A stretch of DNA of 64,000 nucleotides from Parapedobacter tibetensis (GCF_024704835.1 NZ_JAMXBE010000002.1:1-64000), one strand, 5' to 3'; positions 1 to 7,362 are shown, counted from the first letter of the stretch. Notes: generated from the sequence alone by a model not told the origin. A program made the numbers and translations.

Positions 1-264
1 GATTACCACCTGCAATAGACCATAAGTAAACGAGATGAGTAGCCTATTCCCTTTTGCTTCATTAGCCAAGTATTGGTAGAGGTGGCTGCGGTGCGCCTCA
101 AAGATGTTCTCGCGCTTCATGAGCCGGTGGATGATGGTAAGCACACTATCGATGCCATAGACGGCCAGAAAGAGGATATAGATGGGATTGCTAGTATGGA
201 GGATGAGCATGATCAGGGCAAACAACAAGATGAAACTCATGCTTACGCTCCCCACATCCCCCGC
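1..264 (-). pseudogene. Truncated duplicate of the wecA-like glycosyltransferase gene
   Basis: This stretch aligns without gaps to 4564-4827 inside the intact wecA-like gene, with only scattered substitutions (over 90 percent identical by eye). It corresponds roughly to residues 190-278 of that protein. Similarity stops abruptly at position 264, at the codons for the FAGDVGS motif, so the N-terminal 189 residues, including the catalytic aspartate-rich loops, are missing. The fragment runs off the left edge of the window, so whether its 3' end survives is unknown. It cannot encode an active transferase and is best read as the relic of a duplication or recombination. Confidence 0.85.
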
Positions 265-950
265 GGCACTGCCATTGCAAAAGATAAATATGTGTTAAAG
301 GAAGGTGCGGAGCTGGGGTGGAAGTTGTGAGAAGTTAGGTGGTTACATTGCGGAAAAGGCATGAAGAAGGGAAAATCATCAACACGTACGCAGTATGTTA
401 ATCATGTTTGAATAATTATACACGAATGTATTTATTTTCAATCATACTTTAAAATAAATACAAAGGGATGCACGACAAACCGAACATAGTGCAATTTGAA
501 CCGCAACAATTTTTCTCGTTGCGGGAAGAGTGCGGGGGCTGAACGACGCAACAAAACTTTTAGCATGGATCCCATCGAATAGGAAAAGATGATTAATGTG
601 ATCAACCTGCGCCATGCATATGGATACAATCAGTTTGAATTATCGTTTCTATTGAGATCTCGAGATTTCTATGTAAGGGGTGCAGAAAACCCGTTAAACA
701 CGGTCCAATGTTCGGTGCCAAACAACGGCTACCTAATGCGGATTTTCAATTGTGACAAGACAAATGCATCTTGCCGAAGCCATGAAAAAAACCGTGGCTC
801 AATTTGAAAAAATACGGCTCCGCTATGTGGTAAAGATAAGGGCGTGGCATCGTGGAGCAATATGAGAAGGACGGGAGGCTGCCGAAATAGGAATTGAATT
901 CCATTGTTTTTACGAATCCATTGCGTAAATTTGTAGTATATATCAAGATC
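265..950. other. Gene-free stretch between wecA fragment and TA pair
   Basis: I see no convincing gene here; the open frames are short and overlap in several directions. It contains a small hairpin (CCGCAAC at 501-507 pairing with GTTGCGG at 518-524) and the first copy of a 45-bp direct repeat at 846-890. The sequence looks like decayed DNA between mobile or accessory pieces. Confidence 0.5.
846..890 (+). repeat. 45-bp direct repeat, left copy, flanking ParDE-like pair
   Basis: Matches 1511-1555 with a single mismatch and lies in the same orientation. In frame it reads GIVEQYEKDGRLPK followed by a stop, so it looks like the last codons of an unidentified gene. The two copies bracket the toxin-antitoxin pair. 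Confidence 0.9.
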
Positions 951-1184
951 ATGAACGTAGAAGCAACAAAACTGGATATTGTACAAACCATCGTGAATAG
1001 TACGGATGCTGGTTTGCTGACTGAACTTCAGCAGTTTCTAAAGAGCCGGGAAACAGATTGGTTTGATCAACTATTGCAATTTCAGCAACAGGACGTAATC
1101 GACGGAATTGCAGAGGCTGACCGAGGTGAAACCATTCCGCATAAAGAAGTTGTTAAACGTTTCGGTAAATGGGGTATGAAATAG
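951..1184 (+). CDS. Antitoxin of a RelE/ParE-type toxin-antitoxin pair
   Basis: A 77-residue protein starting at the ATG at 951 (MNVEATKLDI); an upstream in-frame start at 894 would add a tail that looks non-coding. The middle is amphipathic helical (LLTELQQFLKSR) and the C-terminal part (IAEADRGETIPHKEVVKRFGKWG) resembles the toxin-binding tail of Bacteroidota addiction-module antitoxins, with the recurrent IxxAxxGExIPHxEV pattern. It overlaps the downstream toxin gene by 16 bases, as expected for a coupled pair. It should bind and neutralise the toxin and repress its own promoter; that role is inferred from family and position. Confidence 0.75.
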   Translation: MNVEATKLDIVQTIVNSTDAGLLTELQQFLKSRETDWFDQLLQFQQQDVIDGIAEADRGETIPHKEVVKRFGKWGMK

Positions 1185-1474
1185 TCTGGACCCCGACCGC
1201 GCTCAGGACCTTCCAGAAAAACATCGACTACTTGGAAGAGCATTGGACGGAACGTGAAATTACCATTTTTGTAACCCGTACTTCCCATTTTTTAAATACG
1301 CTTTCGCAAGCGCCTCTCATTTTCCGTGAGTCTTATAAAGTTAAAAATACGCGCATTGGCTTGATCGTAAAGCAGGTTTCTGTCGTTTACCGCGTTAAGC
1401 CGCGCAAAAAGGTCATCGAGTTGATCGCCTTCATTGACAATCGTGCCGACACAAAAAAGTCGCGCTGGAAATGA
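1169..1474 (+). CDS. RelE/ParE-family toxin
   Basis: A 101-residue basic protein of the usual size for the family. It starts with the typical beta-strand then helix pattern (YEIVWTPTALRTFQKNIDYLEEHW) and ends in the beta-sheet half (IGLIVKQVSVVYRVKPRKKVIELIAFIDNR), where RelE/ParE toxins carry their basic or aromatic functional residues. Members either cleave mRNA on the ribosome or poison gyrase; which applies cannot be read from the sequence. The start overlaps the antitoxin end by 16 bases. The pair sits between two 45-bp direct repeats, suggesting it arrived as a small cassette. The reading frame is intact. Confidence 0.8.
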   Translation: MGYEIVWTPTALRTFQKNIDYLEEHWTEREITIFVTRTSHFLNTLSQAPLIFRESYKVKNTRIGLIVKQVSVVYRVKPRKKVIELIAFIDNRADTKKSRWK

Positions 1475-1510
1475 TAATAAAAATTCCCCGAACCAAAAGC
1501 CCTCTTACGA

Positions 1511-1555
1511 GGCATCGTGGAGCAATATGAGAAGGACGGGACGCTGCCGAAATAG
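1511..1555 (+). repeat. 45-bp direct repeat, right copy
   Basis: Second copy of the repeat at 846-890. In this copy the open frame can be followed upstream to about 1479 (KFPEPKALLRGIVEQYEKDG), so this copy holds slightly more of the unidentified gene's 3' end. Confidence 0.9.
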
Positions 1556-1651
1556 AAAAGCTATCCCCACTGGCACAAGTTAAGTGAAACGCCACTTGGG
1601 CCATCACAGGTTCAAAGTAAATTGGCTTGTTACCATTAACACGTTAATCAA

Positions 1652-1969
1652 ATGAACACGGCAACAATTAGGCAACATTTGCACAATTATCTGGATATAG
1701 CAGATGACAAAAAGATCAAGGTCATTTATGTAATGGTGGAAGACGAGATAAAGGATACGGCAACGGTATATACGGAAGAGCTGAAGGCTGAATTGGATCG
1801 TCGGGTGGATTATTATTTGAGTGGTGGTGCTATGGTTTCTGCTGATGAAATGAGCAACCGGATTCAGGCCATACGAAAAAAACACCAAACTAGCGCAAGA
1901 GTTAAGCGCAGCGTCTCTTGTGCATTTGTGCTAAAAGGAGGCCTAAGTGACACGGCTTTTTCTTTTTAG
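1652..1969 (+). CDS. Orphan antitoxin-like protein with an atypical C-terminus
   Basis: A 105-residue frame. The first ~75 residues (MNTATIRQHLHNYLDIADDKKIKVIYVMVEDEI, then ELKAELDRRVDYYLSGGAMVSADE) match a recurrent Bacteroidota antitoxin type that precedes RelE/ParE-like toxins: helical DNA-binding start, then a DRRxxxYxSG tail. The usual end near IRKK is not followed by a stop; the frame continues into about 28 residues of unrelated sequence overlying an inverted repeat (GCGCAAGAG 1893-1901, CTCTTGTGC 1915-1923). No toxin gene follows; direct repeat 1970-2023 begins at the stop. It is probably the surviving half of a broken pair. Confidence 0.6.
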   Translation: MNTATIRQHLHNYLDIADDKKIKVIYVMVEDEIKDTATVYTEELKAELDRRVDYYLSGGAMVSADEMSNRIQAIRKKHQTSARVKRSVSCAFVLKGGLSDTAFSF

Positions 1970-2023
1970 ATAGTGTAATCTTCCCCAAAATTAGCTATGA
2001 TTATTCATATAGTTTACCCTTTT
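1970..2023 (+). repeat. 54-bp direct repeat (copy at 4355-4408)
   Basis: Identical to 4355-4408 except for one base. At the second site it is fused directly to the 73-bp repeat that lies alone at 2893-2965, so the two repeats bracket the vapBC pair here but are adjacent there. Confidence 0.9.
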
Positions 2024-2201
2024 CCTCTGGACTTTTGTTTTTGATGCTAATCTTGATTATATTTACTGTATGAGTGTCCAATATCTGTCAAACGAAAAGG
2101 GAAAAATTACTGCGGTGCAACTGCCCATCAGGGAATGGGGCGCATAAAAATTGCATATTTGAGTGATTTTGGTTATGTTTGAAAATAAAAAAAGCGTTAT
2201 T

Positions 2202-2492
2202 ATGTTGACGGTCAAGATAAAAGATAAAAGACTGGAGGAACGAATCACCGAACGGGCTCAGCGTTTTGGGAAAAACACACAAGACTATGTTAATGAGTTG
2301 CTTGCGATTGTTTTGCCCGATGCGCAGGATGTATTGTCATTTAAGCGATTGAAAGCCGAGGATTACGGATACGTCATGAATTTCGAGGCTGAAAGTAATG
2401 AAGCGGTCGAGGACACCACCCCTTTTTCCGAGGTGACGGATACAGAAAGCTATACCAAAGATTTGCGCAAGAAGGCGTGGCGTAAGGAATGA
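2202..2492 (+). CDS. VapB-type antitoxin
   Basis: A 96-residue protein from the ATG at 2202 (MLTVKIKDKRLEERITERAQRFGKN); an earlier in-frame start at 2163 is less likely. The N-terminal strand plus helix-turn-helix pattern fits ribbon-helix-helix-like antitoxins, and the acidic middle (NFEAESNEAVEDTTPFSEV) with the basic end (YTKDLRKKAWRKE) is the usual toxin-binding tail. Its stop overlaps the vapC start by four bases (ATGA at 2489-2492). Because the toxin frame is broken, this antitoxin may now have no partner. Confidence 0.7.
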   Translation: MLTVKIKDKRLEERITERAQRFGKNTQDYVNELLAIVLPDAQDVLSFKRLKAEDYGYVMNFEAESNEAVEDTTPFSEVTDTESYTKDLRKKAWRKE

Positions 2493-2870
2493 TACTCACC
2501 GACACTTCCTTCATTATCGAATACTTAAGGAGTCAGCCACACGCGGTTGAGTTTGTCAAGAATCACGGCAAACGTTAACCTAGCCATTAACACCATTATA
2601 GCCATGGAACTCTATCAAGGTGCTCGTAACAAAGCGGAGTTTCTGAACATCCAAAAGGAATTAAGCGGCTTCTTTATGTTGCCCATTAACGAACCAATCG
2701 CAGAACTCGCTCTCCAATTAGGTCAGAAATACGCACTTTCACATAACATTGGCTTATCTGACACCTTCATTGCAGCCACTGCGTTGACATTTGGATTGGA
2801 ATTGCGTACGCTTAATCTGAAAGACTTTCATTTCATACCCGAACTCGTTGTTTCAAATTCATTCGTGTAA
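2489..2870 (+). pseudogene. VapC PIN-domain toxin, frameshifted
   Basis: Translation from the ATG at 2489 gives MILTDTSFIIEYLRSQPHAVEFV and stops at 2576-2578 after 29 codons. Removing one A near 2571-2573 restores a continuous PIN protein: the next frame continues NLAINTIIAMELYQGA, LPINEP, GLSDTFIAATALTFG and TLNLKDFHFI. The four expected acidic positions of the PIN active site are all recognisable (D in LTDTS, E in AMELYQG, D in LSDTFI, and D in NLKDF). The lesion is therefore one single-base insertion in an otherwise well-preserved ribonuclease toxin, suggesting recent inactivation, or a sequencing error at the AAA run. The downstream frame alone lacks the first catalytic aspartate. Confidence 0.8.
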
Positions 2871-2892
2871 CAAATCCTTCGGCCTAAAACCC

Positions 2893-2965
2893 AGCCAACT
2901 CTTCCATTATTTTTACGGCAACGGGGAACGGCCGGTGGTGGGGGGTAAATGACAAGGCAGAAGAA
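2893..2965 (+). repeat. 73-bp direct repeat (copy at 4283-4355)
   Basis: Identical over 73 bases to 4283-4355. It closes the right side of the vapBC segment, while the 54-bp repeat at 1970 closes the left side. Confidence 0.9.
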
Positions 2966-3166
2966 CGCGATGTCCTAACTGGAATTGGCTGGTTATCCAA
3001 ATCCGGAGATGACGCTACCTATATCATAAAGGATGCAGGGAGAGGGGGTTTGGGGGTAGACTTATAATAAGATTAAAATAAAAACGAGAATTACCATACA
3101 TAATGAAAGAGGCTGCCCCAATTTACTTTTGAAACGGCCCCTTGTTAAGCCAAAAAGGGTATTGGG

Positions 3167-4144
3167 TTACAGTTTTTTCACCACATCCAGTGGCAGTTTA
3201 AGGCTTTCTGCGATTTGCTTATCACTGAGCGCGCCGGTAGCTTTCAGCGATTTTGCCGACTGGATTTTATCCTGCTCGGCTTTCGTTCGTTCCTGCTTGG
3301 CTTTCGTTCGTTCTTTCGCTAACAGCTTTTCCGCCTTGGCGCGCTCGCGCGAGGTGGCCAATTGATCAGCTTCTTTTGCGGCTTTGGTAGCCGCCTTCCT
3401 TTCGGCAAGGGATATGGCGTTGTCCCATACCCACCGGTCCTGTAAACTTGCTTCGTATGCCATGCGTTCCTCCTTTGTCAATCGAGAGACTTCCGATATC
3501 TGGAACACCTGCGGGAATACCCGCCTGTCCATGAACGTGGGAACCTTGTTGGCCCTGCTCAGGTTGTTCAGCAACCAGAACCACCTGTCCACGTCCGACT
3601 CGATTTCGGCTTCGTCTTTAGCAAAGTTAGGAAGTTCCAGCAATATAAAGGACAACTTATCGTAAAAAATTTCGCCGGTATGCCCCTCCACCAGCTTGAT
3701 ATGCTTGAGGTAATGCTCCCGCCGGTCGTCGTCCAGCCTGAACTCCAGCACGCCGATGAAGATGACCTCGGGCAGCTGGAAATCCCAGTACTTGGCCCCC
3801 TTGGGGTATTGGTTGCTGATGAGGCGGGAGGTGCTGAACACCATCCGCTCCCGCAGGTTTTCGTGGTCCATGCGCTGCATCTCCACGATCACCTCCGCAC
3901 CGTCGTCCGTGGTGCAGCGCAGGTCGAAGATGACCTTTTTCTGTTCCGCAGTCTCCCCCAGGTGTTCGGTGGGCCCGTAGGTGAGGTCGCGGATGCGGCC
4001 TTTCCCACCCAGCAGGTCGTCGATGAACTGGATGAGGATATCCTTGCTGGGCACCGCCCCGGAGAAGATGTGCTTGAACCCCCAGTCGCTGCGGATGTCT
4101 ATGTAGCGTCCGATTGCTGGTTTTGTAGAAGTCTGTGTATCCAT
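3167..4144 (-). CDS. Rpn-family recombination-promoting nuclease / PD-(D/E)XK transposase-like
   Basis: A 325-residue protein of the Rpn/YhgA-like family (PDDEXK_2, TIGR01784-type). The N-terminus has the typical RSDWGFKHIFS opening (residues 18-28), followed by the nuclease core: VIFDLRCT with D74 and EVIVEMQRMD with E88 and Q90, the D...ExQ arrangement of this family. Later YWDFQLPEVIFIGVLEF and FILLELPNF fit the family. The last ~80 residues are a charged A/K/E/R coiled-coil-like tail with repeated ERTKA units, ending in SLKLPLDVVKKL. Relatives are DNA endonucleases that raise RecA-independent recombination. A perfect palindrome lies 40 bases upstream, and duplicated repeats surround the gene, which fits that activity. 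Confidence 0.85.
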   Translation of the reverse strand: MDTQTSTKPAIGRYIDIRSDWGFKHIFSGAVPSKDILIQFIDDLLGGKGRIRDLTYGPTEHLGETAEQKKVIFDLRCTTDDGAEVIVEMQRMDHENLRERMVFSTSRLISNQYPKGAKYWDFQLPEVIFIGVLEFRLDDDRREHYLKHIKLVEGHTGEIFYDKLSFILLELPNFAKDEAEIESDVDRWFWLLNNLSRANKVPTFMDRRVFPQVFQISEVSRLTKEERMAYEASLQDRWVWDNAISLAERKAATKAAKEADQLATSRERAKAEKLLAKERTKAKQERTKAEQDKIQSAKSLKATGALSDKQIAESLKLPLDVVKKL

Positions 4145-4183
4145 AATGATTCCATTGGTAGTGGGGGTAAAAGTAAGGGAAAT

Positions 4184-4220
4184 AACAAAATAAAACTAAT
4201 TTAATTAGTTTTATTTTGTT
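4184..4220. repeat. Perfect 37-bp palindrome upstream of the Rpn gene
   Basis: AACAAAATAAAACTAATT (4184-4201) and its exact complement (4203-4220) are separated by one base. The palindrome is AT-rich and lies 40 bases upstream of the nuclease start, just before a TTACTTTTA sequence that could be the gene's -7 box. It could be a cruciform-forming site, an operator or a relic of an insertion end. Confidence 0.85.
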
Positions 4221-4282
4221 GGTAGGGGGCGTTTCTTTTTGGATTCCCCGCTCCGGGATGGGGCTTCCATGCGGCAAGGCCA

Positions 4283-4408
4283 AGCCAACTCTTCCATTAT
4301 TTTTACGGCAACGGGGAACGGCCGGTGGTGGGGGGTAAATGACAAGGCAGAAGAATAGTGTAATCTTCCCCAAAATTAGCTAAGATTATTCATATAGTTT
4401 ACCCTTTT
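4283..4408 (+). repeat. Fused 73-bp and 54-bp repeats
   Basis: The first 73 bases equal 2893-2965 and the next 54 (sharing one base) equal 1970-2023. In the other location the two parts are in the opposite order with vapBC between them, as would result from tandem duplication or a circular intermediate. Confidence 0.9.
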
Positions 4409-4428
4409 TGGGTAATGATGTGGCAATA

Positions 4429-5394
4429 TTAGCGAGTCACATACCGCTTCAACAAATACATCTTCATCACCACATACACCAGCGCCAGCCCACCCAATAT
4501 CACCAAGGCATACACCCATTGCAAAGACATATCCCATTGGGCCACCTGTATGACGAGCAAGCCGATTACCACCTGCAATAGACCATAAGTAAACGAGATG
4601 AGTAGCCTGTTCCCTTTTGCTTCATTAGCCAAGTACTGGTAGAGGTGGCTGCGATGCGCCTCAAAGATGTTTTCCCGCTTGAATAGGCGATGGATGATGG
4701 TGAGCACACTATCGATGCCATAGACGGCCAGAAAGAGGATATGGATGGGATTGCTGGTATGGAGGATGAGCATGATCAGGGCAAACAACAAGATGAAACT
4801 CATGCTTACACTACCCACATCCCCCGCAAAACACTTGGCCCATTGCCGAAAATTGAAAAACGCAAACACGCCATTGGCCAGTGCCACGCAGTACAGGAGG
4901 CGGTCATCGATAAACGGCGCGTCGCGGTTGGCATACCACAGCAGAAACAGCACGGCGAAGCTATACATGGCCGTGATGCCGTTGATGCCATCCATGAAGT
5001 TATATGCATTGATGCAGCCGATGACCAAGATGAGTGCAATGGGGGGCACAAACCAATAGAGGCCAAAGAGCTCCAGCTCGTACATCAGCAGCAGTACAGC
5101 CAGCAGGTGTACCGAGATCCGTAACCGATTGGACAATGTAAACACATCATCCAGGAAGCTGATGAGGGTAATGGCCGTAAGCCCTGCGAAAAACCACGGA
5201 TAGCTAAAGCCCGACCAAACAAACCACACCAATGCGCCGAGGTAAAACACTACGCCGCCGCCACGGATCGTGATCTTGGTATGGCTACTGCGCGCATTGG
5301 GCTTGTCGATGATGTTGTAGCGGTCGGCAATGCGGAAATACAGGAGCATGGCGACGAAAAGTAGTGCCGTGATGAGAAGGTAAGGTAAAAGCAT
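4429..5394 (-). CDS. WecA/MraY-like undecaprenyl-phosphate sugar-1-phosphate transferase
   Basis: A 321-residue polytopic membrane protein of the GT4 prenyl-phosphate transferase family. The polymer repeat unit would be started by moving a HexNAc-1-phosphate from a UDP-sugar to undecaprenyl phosphate at the inner face of the membrane. Family marks visible are DKPNARSSHTKITIRGGG near residues 36-53, the aspartate pair in FLDDV, NAYNFMDGINGI in the middle, and FAGDVGSVSMSF. Hydrophobic segments recur along the whole length. It is the last gene of the polysaccharide run, following the epimerase/reductase and NeuD-like genes as in Bacteroides capsule loci. A fragment of a near-identical gene lies at 1-264. 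Confidence 0.88.
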   Translation of the reverse strand: MLLPYLLITALLFVAMLLYFRIADRYNIIDKPNARSSHTKITIRGGGVVFYLGALVWFVWSGFSYPWFFAGLTAITLISFLDDVFTLSNRLRISVHLLAVLLLMYELELFGLYWFVPPIALILVIGCINAYNFMDGINGITAMYSFAVLFLLWYANRDAPFIDDRLLYCVALANGVFAFFNFRQWAKCFAGDVGSVSMSFILLFALIMLILHTSNPIHILFLAVYGIDSVLTIIHRLFKRENIFEAHRSHLYQYLANEAKGNRLLISFTYGLLQVVIGLLVIQVAQWDMSLQWVYALVILGGLALVYVVMKMYLLKRYVTR

Positions 5395-5424
5395 TTCTTT
5401 GGCTAAAATAAACTGAATTAGGAA

Positions 5425-5555
5425 TCAAAGTTCGTGAGGATTAATCACGTGTAAACCTTCGATCTTCTTAAAGTCAGCAATACTTCTACTTATCAATGTG
5501 AAATTATGGACCAATGCTGTCGCAGCAATCACTGCATCCGGGAGATGAATATCAG
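5425..5555 (-). pseudogene. C-terminal remnant of a VapC-like PIN toxin
   Basis: The minus strand reads ADIHLPDAVIAATALVHNF, then TLISRSIADFKKI and HVINPHEL before a stop at 5425-5427. This is the typical last third of a PIN-domain ribonuclease toxin, including the DAVIAATA motif that carries a catalytic aspartate. The first ~85 residues, with the other acidic ligands, are gone. The upstream antitoxin gene runs directly into this remnant in another frame, so an internal deletion removed the toxin start and joined the two genes. Confidence 0.75.
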
Positions 5556-5774
5556 CTCCCATTCATTCCGGCTTTGGGCAACGTGTTGATGAAGCTTTTT
5601 CGCTGTTTCGTCTGATAGTGCGCCCCAAAAGTCCTTCATTGTTTTGACTTGCTTGGGTGAAACTTTCTTTTTTTGCTCATCCGCTACTTTCAAATCCATG
5701 CCCAGCTTTTTGGCTATATCTACCAAAAGCCGAACATCCTTCTTCGAATTGCTATTGAGAATTAACGTTTCCAT
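5529..5774 (-). CDS. Antitoxin-like protein fused to deleted toxin sequence
   Basis: An 81-residue frame. METLILNSNSKKDVRLLVDIAKKLGMDL followed by a lysine-rich link and TMKDFWGALSDETAKKLHQHV matches the small Bacteroidota antitoxins that precede PIN toxins. The last ~9 residues (LIFISRMQ and stop) are out-of-frame toxin codons, showing that the original end was lost in the deletion that truncated the toxin. It may still fold and bind DNA, but no toxin partner is left next to it. Confidence 0.6.
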   Translation of the reverse strand: METLILNSNSKKDVRLLVDIAKKLGMDLKVADEQKKKVSPKQVKTMKDFWGALSDETAKKLHQHVAQSRNEWELIFISRMQ

Positions 5775-5837
5775 GTAACCAACTTATTTAGTCAAAAATA
5801 CATAAAACTCATTTCATATACAAATATCCTAATCCTA

Positions 5838-6395
5838 CTATTTCCATAAAATCCCCTGCGCAGGGATTTCTACAAACTCATCCGTTCGGATATTACGCAT
5901 CATCACCACATTGGGGTTCAGTAAGCAACCTTCGCCAATCACGGCATGAGCACCTACATATACGCCAGGATAAGTAGTCACATAATCCTCCAGCATCGCG
6001 TCGTGGTCTATGGTCACATTGGCATTGATGATTACATGATTACCTATTTTGGCCCCTGTTTGAATGACCGCACCCGCCAGTACCACCGTGCCCTCGCCGA
6101 TGGTTACATCAGCCGCCACAGTTGCCGTGGGGTGGATAAAGGTGCCGAATGAGTGGCTCACTTTGGCTGCCACCTGCTTACGGAGATGTGGAAGGCCGAT
6201 ACCCAGTAATACGCGTGCATACGGGTGCAGCTCTGTCTGGTAAGGGCCTACGGGAATACCAGCCAACGTCGACGGCCCATCGCCATCATTGAAAAATCCG
6301 ATGACCGCACCGCTACCTAAGTATCGCTCCAAGCCTTCCAAGAGTACCCGTGCGTGGCCACCAGCACCGTAGATAACGAATTTGTTGGATTTCAT
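5838..6395 (-). CDS. NeuD/PglD-like sugar O- or N-acyltransferase
   Basis: A 185-residue protein. The N-terminus is a small Rossmann-like fold (KFVIYGAGGHARVLLEGLE), followed by a left-handed beta-helix of hexapeptide repeats (FIHPTATVAADVTIGEGTVVLAGAVIQ, IGNHVIINANVTIDHDA, VYVGAHAVIGEGCLLNPN). This two-part layout is that of PglD/NeuD/PerB acetyltransferases, which use acetyl-CoA to acylate amino sugars or sialic-acid-like precursors. The His in TIDHDA corresponds to the usual catalytic base. It lies between the epimerase and the WecA-like gene, so the substrate is likely a UDP-sugar or lipid-linked sugar of this locus. The substrate is not deducible. Confidence 0.82.
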   Translation of the reverse strand: MKSNKFVIYGAGGHARVLLEGLERYLGSGAVIGFFNDGDGPSTLAGIPVGPYQTELHPYARVLLGIGLPHLRKQVAAKVSHSFGTFIHPTATVAADVTIGEGTVVLAGAVIQTGAKIGNHVIINANVTIDHDAMLEDYVTTYPGVYVGAHAVIGEGCLLNPNVVMMRNIRTDEFVEIPAQGILWK

Positions 6396-6429
6396 CTCAA
6401 ATCTAATGTCTCATATCTCAAGTCTCATT

Positions 6430-7323
6430 TCAAAAACTTCTTAATGTTGCCAGCAACCCATCGCGGACAGACACAGGGAATTTATCGATTTGAAGTGCCC
6501 CCTTGATTTTCGAATTCGCTACCACATAGCTTTCGGTAAGTTTCTTGAGTCGTTCGCTATTGAGCGGCAGTTTGAGCGTATCACCCATTCGTGCCACCCC
6601 CTTGATGAGTCCAGGAGATAATCGCCATAACTTTGCTTTCTTGCCCCTAGCCTCCGCAATGAGGTGGATTAGGTCATTGGTAGAAAGTGCATCGTCATCG
6701 GCTAGGTTATAGGTGCCTCCAGGGACATCCGGATTTTTAAGTATCCATTTGATGGCGAATTGCAGGTTAGCAATGGATAAGAAAGACCTCCGATTGTCAA
6801 AAGCCGCCAACGGGTAGGGGACGCCCTTGCTGACCACATTGTGCAGAAGATTCAAGTTGCCTTTGTTGCCCGGCCCATGGATCATGCACGGGCGTAGGAT
6901 AAACAGGCGTTTGCCTGTTGGTAAGGGCTGGCTGTTGAGGTATTGTTCGGCCTGCCATTTGGATTGCCCATAGGGCGTTTGTGGCGAAGGAACGATACCT
7001 TCATCCAATACGCCCTCCACGGTATCCGCTGCCGCCTTCACACTGCTGAAGTAGATAAAATCCCGCGCTTCACTTTGTATAAAACGGTCAAAGAGTTGCT
7101 TGGTCAGCTCGGTGTTGACATCAAAATATTCTTGGGCAGAACTGGTGTTTTTGGTGTCGTGAGCTTTGCCCGCTAAGTGGATGATGGAATCGTATTGCTT
7201 CGGTAGTTGTTGTTGCCAGTCACCACGGAGCGAGAATGATTGTACATCATGACCTAGTTCAATTAAGTGCGGTCGAAGGTTTTGCCCGACAAAGCCAGAG
7301 GAGCCGGTTATTGAAATTGTCAT
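6430..7323 (-). CDS. NAD-dependent sugar epimerase/reductase (WbpK/WcaG-like)
   Basis: A 297-residue short-chain dehydrogenase. It has the dinucleotide loop ITGSSGFVGQNLRPHL at the N-terminus, the catalytic serine region IYFSSVKAAA, and the YxxxK pair in PYGQSKWQAEQYL. In Bacteroides and Pseudomonas O-antigen loci, proteins of this type lie next to the WecA-like initiating transferase and reduce or epimerise UDP-4-keto-6-deoxy-HexNAc to UDP-FucNAc or UDP-QuiNAc. That fits the CapD/WbpM dehydratase at 26.2 kb, which would supply the 4-keto sugar. The exact stereochemistry is not visible. Confidence 0.85.
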   Translation of the reverse strand: MTISITGSSGFVGQNLRPHLIELGHDVQSFSLRGDWQQQLPKQYDSIIHLAGKAHDTKNTSSAQEYFDVNTELTKQLFDRFIQSEARDFIYFSSVKAAADTVEGVLDEGIVPSPQTPYGQSKWQAEQYLNSQPLPTGKRLFILRPCMIHGPGNKGNLNLLHNVVSKGVPYPLAAFDNRRSFLSIANLQFAIKWILKNPDVPGGTYNLADDDALSTNDLIHLIAEARGKKAKLWRLSPGLIKGVARMGDTLKLPLNSERLKKLTESYVVANSKIKGALQIDKFPVSVRDGLLATLRSF

Positions 7324-7362
7324 TAAAGGTTTATATAATTTTTCATTAACGATTTTAAAAAA

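Noticed and set aside
265-845. Small open frames between the wecA fragment and the TA pair
   Set aside because: They overlap each other on both strands, have poor starts and no recognisable domains.
846-1555. 45-bp repeats as terminal repeats of an insertion sequence
   Set aside because: They are direct, not inverted, encode the tail of a gene, and no transposase lies between them.
3167-4144. Rpn gene as a true insertion-sequence transposase
   Set aside because: It has a PD-(D/E)XK nuclease core rather than a DDE or tyrosine transposase fold, and no matching terminal inverted repeats flank it.
3657-4373. 238-codon frame overlapping the Rpn gene on the same strand
   Set aside because: The Rpn frame is clearly real; this one is a shifted reading of the same codons with Pro/His/Arg-rich artefact composition.
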